Origin: an uncultured Flavobacteriales bacterium | GTDB lineage: Bacteria > Bacteroidota > Bacteroidia > Flavobacteriales_D > Sanyastnellaceae | Length of the DNA stretch: 5,065 nucleotides | NCBI GenBank assembly: GCA_937996585.1 | Contig: CALKUW010000304.1 | Span: forward strand, 1-5,065 | Direction: 5' to 3' | Part shown: positions 1-4,618 of the stretch, piece by piece | Layout of the letters: the number at the start of each line of letters is the position of its first letter | Numbering within the stretch: the first letter of the stretch is position 1 | The notes under the pieces: model-generated | Told to the model about the DNA's origin: nothing | The model's database searches: none | What the model saw: only the letters and a program-made list of their open reading frames with translations | Translations under genes and position numbers: made by a program

Positions 1-122
1 GGGAGATGGAGGCATGGAACAGGCTGTCGGTCGGAGTGCCATTCGGTCTACAAGGTCGGTCGGATGGTCGAGGATGTTCCATGGGATATGGTTCGCCTGC
101 AATCCGGACCTTTGCAGCAGCC
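1..122. other. Upstream non-coding stretch before the acyltransferase gene
   Basis: No gene is supported here. A reading frame continuous with the acyltransferase is open from an ATG at 6, but those 39 codons do not resemble the family's N-terminus, so I treat them as non-coding. The stretch contains a perfect 9-bp inverted repeat, CATGGAACA (13-21) and TGTTCCATG (75-83), with 53 bases between the arms. It also holds a direct repeat GTCGGTCGGA at 26-35 and 55-64. I see no convincing Bacteroidota promoter (TTG plus TAnnTTTG); only the TTTG part occurs, in GGACCTTTGC just before the gene. Whether a promoter lies here or the gene is read through from further upstream cannot be decided from the window. 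Confidence 0.4.
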
Positions 123-1598
123 ATGCATTTCATTTCGTCGGCTTTCTGGGTGTTCCTGCCCACCGTGCTGCTGTTGTATTGGCTCATGCGGGGCCGGTGG
201 CGGCTGCAGAATGGACTGTTGTTCCTGGCGAGTTGCGTGTTCTACGGTTGGTGGGATGCCCGTTTTCTTGCTTTGATCGGGGCGTCGATCATCGTCGACT
301 ATTTCGTCGGGTTGCGACTGGACAGCGAAGAAGGGGAGGGAAGACGCAAGGCCTGGCTCGCCGTATCGCTCGTCCTCAACCTGGGCATGCTGTTCTGGTT
401 CAAGTACGCCGGATTTTTCGTGGACCAGTGGGTGGCGATGTGGGGGGCGGCCGGGGTGCGGATGGATCCTTTGACCTGGAACATCATCCTGCCGGTGGGC
501 ATCAGTTTCTACACGTTCCAGACGCTGAGCTATTCGGTGGATGTCTACCGCAGGCGGATCGCACCGTGTCGGGACTTCCTGGCCTTCGCGACCTATGTGG
601 CCTTCTTTCCACAGCTGGTGGCCGGGCCGATTGAGCGGGCCACGCGGCTGCTCCCGCAGATGATGCGGAACCGTCACCTGACCGGGGCGGGAGCACGGCT
701 GGGATGGAGGCTCATCTGCTGGGGGGTGTTCAAAAAGGTCGTGATCGCGGATTCCGCCGCGATGTATGCCAATGCGGCCTTCGGCAGCGCCGAGGCCACC
801 GGTCCCGTGATGGCCCTCGGGGTCGTCGCCTTCGCCATCCAGATCTACGGCGACTTCAGCGGCTATTCCGACATCGCCATCGGCACGGCGCGCCTGTTCG
901 GCATCCGGCTGCGGTCCAACTTCCGCTTTCCTTATTTCTCCCGCGACCTCGGCGAATTCTGGCGCCGTTGGCACGTGTCGCTCAATACGTGGTTCCGGGA
1001 TTACCTGTACATCCCGCTCGGGGGATCCCGCCATGGCCGCGGCCGGGCCTTGCTCAATGTGGTCATCGTGTTCCTTGTGAGTGGCCTGTGGCATGGCGCC
1101 GATTGGAAATTCGTCACGTGGGGCGCCATCCATGCGGCCTGCTTCGTGCCACTGTTCCTGCTGGGGCGCAACCGCCGTCCCGAACGTGCCTGGAAATGGA
1201 GCCAAGCCCCCATGGTGCTGTGGACCTTCACCATGGTCTGCCTCGCTTGGGTCTTCTTCCGGGCAGATGATTTTGCCCACGCCTGCGACATCCTGGGTAG
1301 GTTGCCTCGGGGCTGGTCCATGGAGGCCTTCCGCCCCGCATGGAAGGCGCACATGGACTTCTGGGCGTGGTGCCCGGAGGGCATGGAAAAGTGGCCCGTT
1401 GAGATCCATGAGGGCCGGATCTTCTACCTGGCCCTGCTCGGGTTCGGATTGGCGGAGTGGGTGCAGTTCCGTCACGGCATCCGATGGATGTGGCGGGGCA
1501 TTTGGCGTGGGGTCTGGCCCGAAGCGCTGATGCTCGCCATGGCCCTCGTTTATGGGACGCGCCATGCAGCCCAGGAATTCATCTACTTCGCCTTCTAA
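123..1598 (+). CDS. MBOAT family membrane-bound O-acyltransferase (AlgI/DltB/PatA-like)
   Basis: This is a polytopic inner-membrane protein of 491 residues, the usual size for bacterial MBOAT proteins. Such proteins pass acyl groups, often acetyl, from a cytoplasmic donor across the membrane to modify polysaccharide, lipid or cell-wall polymer. Family marks seen in the translation are the start MHFISSAFWVFLP, FFPQLVAGPIER (161-172), GDFSGYSDIAIG (243-254), FWRRWHVSLNTWFRDYLYIPLGG (from 279) with His284, SGLWHGADW with His324 as the expected catalytic histidine, and the closing QEFIYFAF. Several hydrophobic segments are visible, for example about 8-21, 28-63, 78-99, 227-241 and 309-322. I chose the ATG at 123 over ATGs at 6 and 84 because the family N-terminus starts there; no strong ribosome binding site decides it. 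It overlaps the next gene by one base (TAATG), so coupled translation is likely. The substrate cannot be read from the sequence. The family call is certain; AlgI-like is the nearest subgroup. Confidence 0.95.
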   Translation: MHFISSAFWVFLPTVLLLYWLMRGRWRLQNGLLFLASCVFYGWWDARFLALIGASIIVDYFVGLRLDSEEGEGRRKAWLAVSLVLNLGMLFWFKYAGFFVDQWVAMWGAAGVRMDPLTWNIILPVGISFYTFQTLSYSVDVYRRRIAPCRDFLAFATYVAFFPQLVAGPIERATRLLPQMMRNRHLTGAGARLGWRLICWGVFKKVVIADSAAMYANAAFGSAEATGPVMALGVVAFAIQIYGDFSGYSDIAIGTARLFGIRLRSNFRFPYFSRDLGEFWRRWHVSLNTWFRDYLYIPLGGSRHGRGRALLNVVIVFLVSGLWHGADWKFVTWGAIHAACFVPLFLLGRNRRPERAWKWSQAPMVLWTFTMVCLAWVFFRADDFAHACDILGRLPRGWSMEAFRPAWKAHMDFWAWCPEGMEKWPVEIHEGRIFYLALLGFGLAEWVQFRHGIRWMWRGIWRGVWPEALMLAMALVYGTRHAAQEFIYFAF

Positions 1599-2470
1599 TG
1601 CGTGCCCTGATCCTCCGCCCCCTGTTGACGATGGTGCTGGTGCTCGCGGCTTTGGCGTCCTTGAAGTCGTGGATGCATCGGTTTACGGAAAGGCCTTTCT
1701 CCGACGCGCACCAATATTCTATGGTGCTGTTCGGGGACAGCCATGGCAATGATGTACCGGTCCGAAAGGTGCCGCGCTTCAATCGGCCGGCGCAGGATCT
1801 GGTGAGCACCTGGATGCGCATGCGCGAATTGCGGGATACCCGCGGCACTGACAGCGAGGTGGAGGTGGTCATCCTGACCATCTGGCCGATGAAGTTCAGC
1901 CCGGTGGTGGAGGGGCGACTGTCCGGTCGCCAAAGTGGGGATGGTTGGATCCAATCCGAGATGGGCAAGGCCGGTCCACTCCTGCGCATGGGAGACCTCT
2001 TCCGCAGCGAATGGCCTTGGCGCCTCCGGTGGCAGATGTTGTTGCATTCGGCCCAGCTCGAGTCCATGCGCCCCCTGATGGGGTGGGTGTGCCGCGATGG
2101 CGACCTCGCGGATGACTACGAGGCGGGACTTTCGCCGCCATTGATGGAGACCGAGTGGTTCGCAGAGGCCGAGGTCTCCAAGTGGGCGATGGAAGCCATC
2201 GTACAGTTGGTGGAAGAAGCGGGATGGCAATTGCTCATCCTTGAAAATCCATTGCACTCCAGCTTCATCAAGAAGGCCGATGCCCGGTCGCTGGATCAAT
2301 ACGAACGGTGGATGCACACTTTGGCGGAGGCGCCCCACGTGCATTATCTCAACATGTGCAGGGACTCCTTGCCCAATTCTGCTTTCTGGGACTTCCACCA
2401 CCTCTCTTGCGAAGGCATGGAACATGTCGGTGATCGTCTGCAGCCGACGCTGGAGGCCTTGCTCGATTGA
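1598..2470 (+). CDS. Membrane-anchored SGNH/GDSL-like protein, probable partner of the MBOAT acyltransferase
   Basis: The product is 290 residues. An N-terminal hydrophobic stretch (about 5-22, after MRALILRP) looks like a signal anchor, placing the rest outside the inner membrane. Residues 42-50 read VLFGDSHGN, a block I-like GDS motif with Ser48 as candidate nucleophile. Near the C-terminus FWDFHHLSCEG (263-273) supplies a DxxH pair, Asp265 and His268, as in block V of SGNH hydrolases. I cannot identify the block II glycine or block III asparagine, so the fold is inferred and activity is uncertain. The start ATG shares a base with the MBOAT stop, and this tight pairing matches known MBOAT partners (AlgJ/AlgX, DltD, PatB types), which complete transfer of the acyl group to the final acceptor. 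An in-frame ATG at 1457 lies inside the acyltransferase and is rejected. A database label might simply be hypothetical protein. The gene is certain; the function is an inference from motifs and context. Confidence 0.8.
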   Translation: MRALILRPLLTMVLVLAALASLKSWMHRFTERPFSDAHQYSMVLFGDSHGNDVPVRKVPRFNRPAQDLVSTWMRMRELRDTRGTDSEVEVVILTIWPMKFSPVVEGRLSGRQSGDGWIQSEMGKAGPLLRMGDLFRSEWPWRLRWQMLLHSAQLESMRPLMGWVCRDGDLADDYEAGLSPPLMETEWFAEAEVSKWAMEAIVQLVEEAGWQLLILENPLHSSFIKKADARSLDQYERWMHTLAEAPHVHYLNMCRDSLPNSAFWDFHHLSCEGMEHVGDRLQPTLEALLD

Positions 2471-2491
2471 GCTTTCTGAAGGCATCCTCGT

Positions 2492-2517
2492 GGGTGCTTT
2501 TCGCGGGTGCTTTCCGC
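2492..2517 (+). repeat. 13-bp tandem duplication downstream of the SGNH-like gene
   Basis: GGGTGCTTTTCGC (2492-2504) is followed directly by GGGTGCTTTCCGC (2505-2517), with one mismatch. The second unit can also fold: CGCGG (2502-2506) pairs with CCGCG (2514-2518) around a 7-base loop. It begins 21 bases after the upstream stop codon, so a role in transcript 3'-end formation or stability is possible but unproven. Confidence 0.6.
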
Positions 2518-2590
2518 GTGCATGTGGAGGTGGGCATGCGAACCTGCGCGGCAACTGAAATGGATGGAAAGGAACAAGGGACGTCAAGGT

Positions 2591-2625
2591 TGACGGGGGT
2601 CGTTAACGGAGGTCCCTTCCCGTCA
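2591..2625 (+). terminator. Inverted repeat, possible terminator of the acyltransferase operon
   Basis: TGACGGG (2591-2597) is perfectly complementary to CCCGTCA (2619-2625), and two G-U pairs can extend the stem inward. The loop contains the palindrome CGTTAACG (2601-2608). There is no U-tract after the stem (TGATTGCGG follows), so this is not a classical intrinsic terminator. It could be a transcript-end hairpin or a protein-binding dyad between the acyltransferase pair and the VWA gene. Confidence 0.35.
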
Positions 2626-2639
2626 TGATTGCGGTCGGA

Positions 2640-2660
2640 TCGGTCCCGCGGTGGGGCCGA
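2640..2660 (+). promoter_or_regulatory. Hairpin in the 5' leader of the VWA gene
   Basis: TCGGTCCC (2640-2647) pairs with GGGGCCGA (2653-2660) over 8 bp with one G-U wobble and a 5-base loop (GCGGT). It ends 26 bases before the VWA start codon and is followed by a pyrimidine-rich leader (CTCTCTTCTTCACC) rather than a T-run. It could be a 5'-UTR structure affecting translation or mRNA stability, or part of the transcription boundary. No promoter matching TTG...TAnnTTTG was recognised nearby. Confidence 0.35.
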
Positions 2661-2686
2661 CATCATACAAACCTCTCTTCTTCACC

Positions 2687-3277
2687 ATGAAGCAAAAGCA
2701 CATCCACCACGTCCTCCTGGACGCCTCCGGCAGCATGGCCGATTGCTACAACATGACCCTTTCCACGCTCAATGAGCAGATCGCCTCCATGCGGAACCTG
2801 CAGAAGAAATTCCCCGACCAGGACATCCGTTTCTCCGTCTCGGATTTCAGCGGCGATTACCGGATGTGGTTTCCCCCGAAGTCCATCGGCCAGGTCGCGG
2901 AGGTGGGCGAGCAGGATTACCAGCTCCGGGGTTGCACTGCCTTGTGGGATGCGCTGGGCACGCTCATTACCCGCACCGTCGATCACGTCGGTGAGGACGC
3001 TCCTGCCAAGGGCACTTCCGTCTCCATCATGGTCGTGACCGACGGGTATGAGAATGCGAGCCGGGTTTTTTCCCCTGGAGCGCTGCGTGCCCTCATTGAC
3101 CGCCTGACCCAGAAAGGGTGGGAGTTCCGTTTCATCGGTGCCGACATCGATCCGCTGGCAGTGACCCGGGACCTCGGCATCGACGCAGACCGCACGGTCC
3201 GGTTCAGCAAGGAGCATCTGAACCACTCCTCGGACTACATGAGCCTTCAGGTCGAGAACTACCTGGCTTCGAAGTGA
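2687..3277 (+). CDS. VWA (von Willebrand factor type A) domain protein with intact MIDAS site
   Basis: The product is 196 residues and consists almost entirely of one VWA domain. It has no signal peptide or membrane segment, so it is probably cytoplasmic. The domain starts at once: HHVLLDASGSM gives the DxSxS motif (Asp12, Ser14, Ser16), GCTALWDAL gives the MIDAS threonine (Thr84), and VVTDGYEN gives the aspartate (Asp119), so a divalent metal site should form. Residues 146-154 (EFRFIGADI) look like a later strand of the Rossmann-like fold. Such small VWA proteins (YegL/TerY-like) usually bind partner proteins in a metal-dependent way rather than act as enzymes. I chose ATG 2687 over an upstream in-frame start at 2651 because that start lies inside the leader hairpin and adds no domain sequence. 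The gene is followed after about 65 bases by the uncharacterised gene at 3343, suggesting a shared transcript. The domain call is firm; the partner and pathway are unknown. Confidence 0.92.
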   Translation: MKQKHIHHVLLDASGSMADCYNMTLSTLNEQIASMRNLQKKFPDQDIRFSVSDFSGDYRMWFPPKSIGQVAEVGEQDYQLRGCTALWDALGTLITRTVDHVGEDAPAKGTSVSIMVVTDGYENASRVFSPGALRALIDRLTQKGWEFRFIGADIDPLAVTRDLGIDADRTVRFSKEHLNHSSDYMSLQVENYLASK

Positions 3278-3288
3278 TCCTGTTCCAC

Positions 3289-3295
3289 GAGGAGG
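3289..3295 (+). promoter_or_regulatory. Strong Shine-Dalgarno-like site (GAGGAGG)
   Basis: GAGGAGG lies 11 bases after the VWA stop codon and 7 bases before a TTG at 3303. It is the clearest ribosome binding site seen in front of any start in this window. It is about 47 bases from the TTG at 3343, too far to serve that start directly. It therefore points to initiation at 3303 or to translational coupling. Confidence 0.5.
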
Positions 3296-3302
3296 CAACC
3301 AT

Positions 3303-3377
3303 TTGAAATTTTTCCGTTACCCTATTCCCAATCAGGACGCCATTGGAAATTTTCATCTATCGCACTTCAGACGTTGA
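3303..3377 (+). CDS. Possible 24-codon leader ORF overlapping the next gene's start
   Basis: A TTG at 3303, spaced 7 bases from GAGGAGG, opens a frame beginning MKFFRYPIPNQDAIGNF and ending at TGA 3375-3377. It overlaps the first 35 bases of the next gene in a different frame. The start context CCATTTGAAA resembles the contexts of the TTG starts at 3343 (CCATTGGAAA) and 4619 (CCATTGAAAC). It might be a translated leader whose termination passes ribosomes to the downstream start. It could also be chance, or the true N-terminus of the next protein reached by a frameshift. No homologue is recognised and the product is too short for codon statistics. Confidence 0.25.
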   Translation: MKFFRYPIPNQDAIGNFHLSHFRR

Positions 3378-4440
3378 CGGAGATTCGTTTCACGCATTGC
3401 TGGAGGGGGCCAATGGTCCCCTCCGGCATCTCCGTTTTTCGGCGGGCCCCGTGGCCAGCCTCGAATGGGTCACCGAGCGTGTCCGCTCCGCCTGCAATGG
3501 GCGGGGGCACCTCGAGACGGACGCCATCTTCCGGGTGGTGGACGAGATCCGGAAGCAGGCCGACTTGGCGCCCGATGCGGTGGTCGTGCTGCTGTCGCGG
3601 ATCCGGCATGCGGGCAATTGGTTCAGCATCGGCGAGGGCAACAGCCACTACATGCACGCGGATGATTGGAACCTGTTCACGGCCACGTCCTTCCGCCTTC
3701 CGGTGACGTTCCTTTTGGCCAGCAACATCATCATGCGGGGCATGTACGACACGCTCGACGAGGTGGTGTACCGTGCACATGAGGATGCACGGGGCTGCAT
3801 CATGGACATGTGCCTGGACAAGCAGGACATCAGTCTGAAGATGCGGACCGCCGATGCCTGTCCGGAGTGCATGGCGCGGATCCGCAGCAGGATCAAGGCG
3901 GGACACCTCGATGCGAATGTGGTCATCGATTGCTTCCGCATCATGGACCGGGTGCGCCGGGATTTGATGTTCCGCCGCCGGTGGCGCCTCGACCCGGAGC
4001 CGGGTAGACTGACGGTCTCGGGATACGCCCAGCAGATTGACCTGCCGAGCCGGCGCGTTCAGATGTCGCCCATACAGCGGGCCCTCTACCAGTTCTTCCT
4101 GCTGCACCCCAAGGGCGTGCGGCTGGTGGATTTGCGCGATGAGGTCCACCTGCGCGAGATCATTCGGCTCTACCGGATCATGGCCACGAAGGGGACCCCG
4201 GAGGAGCAGGCGCAGGTCATCCGCGGTGTGGTGGAGGATATGGAGGACAAGCTGCAGCAGCACCTGAGCCGCATCCGCCGTGCCTTCCGGCAGGCTTTGG
4301 GCTTCCGGGAGGCCGGTCTGTATACCATCGAAGGCAAGCCGGGAGAGCCTTATCGCATCAGGTTGTACCGGCAATTCGTACGCTGGACGGATCGCGATGG
4401 CCACCCGGTCGATTGCGGTCCTGACACTGACGTCACCTGA
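3343..4440 (+). CDS. Uncharacterised protein with Cys-cluster (zincin-like?) core and winged-helix-like C-terminus
   Basis: I do not recognise a named family for this 365-residue protein. The start is a TTG: no ATG or GTG precedes it in frame back to the stop at 3304, and the first internal ATG would remove about 100 residues. No signal peptide is seen, so it is probably cytoplasmic. Residues 76-180 contain APDAVVVLLSRIRHAGNWFS, DDWNLFTATSFRLP and AHEDARGCIMDMC, then CPEC. The cysteines Cys152-x4-Cys157-x15-Cys173-x2-Cys176 are arranged much like the structural zinc site of archaemetzincins (peptidase M54), but HExxHxxGxxH is absent: only His146-Glu147 remains. An inactive zincin-like fold is an inference. 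Residues 241-282 (MSPIQRALYQFFLLHPKGVRLVDL onward) look like a winged-helix module, followed by a helical region (285-320) rich in E, Q and R and a short beta-like end (LYTIEGKPGEPYRIRLY). It follows the VWA gene closely and may act with that protein, perhaps as a regulator. Gene confidence is high; function is unknown. Confidence 0.85.
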   Translation: MEIFIYRTSDVDGDSFHALLEGANGPLRHLRFSAGPVASLEWVTERVRSACNGRGHLETDAIFRVVDEIRKQADLAPDAVVVLLSRIRHAGNWFSIGEGNSHYMHADDWNLFTATSFRLPVTFLLASNIIMRGMYDTLDEVVYRAHEDARGCIMDMCLDKQDISLKMRTADACPECMARIRSRIKAGHLDANVVIDCFRIMDRVRRDLMFRRRWRLDPEPGRLTVSGYAQQIDLPSRRVQMSPIQRALYQFFLLHPKGVRLVDLRDEVHLREIIRLYRIMATKGTPEEQAQVIRGVVEDMEDKLQQHLSRIRRAFRQALGFREAGLYTIEGKPGEPYRIRLYRQFVRWTDRDGHPVDCGPDTDVT

Positions 4441-4484
4441 CCGGTGTCGGGGCTCCGTCAGGTCGTTTTGTCAGCGGTAGCCCC
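4435..4484 (+). promoter_or_regulatory. Two mutually exclusive hairpins at the end of the uncharacterised gene
   Basis: ACCTGAC (4435-4441) pairs with GTCAGGT (4457-4463), a 7-bp stem spanning the stop codon. GGGGCT plus CCG (4449-4457) pairs with CGG, a bulged T, and AGCCCC (4475-4484). The arms of one stem lie in the loop or overlap the stem of the other, so only one can form at a time. This could be a 3'-end processing or attenuation element, but GC-rich sequence also gives such stems by chance. Confidence 0.3.
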
Positions 4485-4495
4485 AACATGTCCTA

Positions 4496-4518
4496 AATCC
4501 CCTGCCATACAGGGGTTT
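4496..4518 (+). terminator. Terminator-like hairpin between the uncharacterised gene and the sigma factor
   Basis: CCCCTG (4499-4504) pairs perfectly with CAGGGG (4510-4515) around a 5-base loop (CCATA). After one T-T mismatch, AA (4496-4497) pairs with TT (4517-4518). A short TTT follows the stem, and AAAT precedes it, so it could also act for minus-strand transcripts. The T-run is short, so it is a weak intrinsic terminator at best. Its place between two genes with separate upstream signals supports the call. Confidence 0.5.
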
Positions 4519-4529
4519 CGGCACGTCCT

Positions 4530-4567
4530 TTGCATATCGAACAACGCGTTCGAAAGCTTGTTGCATA
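4530..4567 (+). promoter_or_regulatory. Candidate operator: 6-5-6 palindrome flanked by TTGCATA repeats
   Basis: TCGAAC (4537-4542) and GTTCGA (4548-4553) form a perfect inverted repeat around AACGC. A second palindrome, AACGCGTT (4543-4550), overlaps the centre. Identical TTGCATA heptamers sit at 4530-4536, directly abutting the left arm, and at 4561-4567, 31 bases apart or about three helical turns. The element lies 52-89 bases upstream of the sigma-factor start, where a promoter and its regulator site are expected. No full Bacteroidota promoter was found; only TTTG of TAnnTTTG is present, at 4529-4532. Binding by a dimeric regulator is an inference. Confidence 0.35.
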
Positions 4568-4587
4568 CACCCATACCAACCCCACTC

Positions 4588-4597
4588 TTTTTCCGTT
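4588..4597 (+). promoter_or_regulatory. Leader decamer TTTTTCCGTT shared by the two TTG-started genes
   Basis: TTTTTCCGTT lies 31 bases before the TTG start of the sigma factor (4619). The same decamer at 3309-3318 lies 34 bases before the TTG start of the uncharacterised gene (3343). Repeated decamers are expected by chance in 5 kb, so only the matching distance to two unusual starts makes it worth noting. It might be an untranslated-leader or promoter-proximal element. Confidence 0.25.
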
Positions 4598-4618
4598 CAC
4601 CAACCAACCCATTGCCCA

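Noticed and set aside
6..122. N-terminal extension of the acyltransferase from ATG 6 or ATG 84
   Set aside because: The extra residues are hydrophilic and unlike MBOAT N-termini, which begin at the MHFISSAFW segment.
48..1565. 505-codon minus-strand open frame across the acyltransferase gene
   Set aside because: The translation is rich in P, H, R, Q and E with no domain, and lies exactly over a well-recognised MBOAT gene. It is a mirror frame caused by high GC.
1595..2587. 330-codon minus-strand open frame across the SGNH-like gene
   Set aside because: No motif or plausible protein composition. The plus-strand gene has GDSH and DxxH motifs, a hydrophobic anchor and a coupled start.
2590..2620. 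TTGACG at 2590-2595 as a sigma-70 -35 box for the VWA gene
   Set aside because: No matching -10 or TAnnTTTG element lies at the right distance, and the hexamer forms part of an inverted repeat.
2560..2628. 22-codon ATG frame in the gap after the SGNH-like gene
   Set aside because: It overlaps the 2591-2625 hairpin, has no ribosome binding site and no recognisable product.
2663..3298. 211-codon minus-strand open frame across the VWA gene
   Set aside because: It is antisense to a clear VWA domain with complete MIDAS residues.
3367..4404. 345-codon minus-strand open frame across the uncharacterised gene
   Set aside because: Histidine- and proline-rich low-quality translation typical of antisense GC-rich DNA. 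The plus frame has ordered secondary-structure-like patterns and a Cys cluster.
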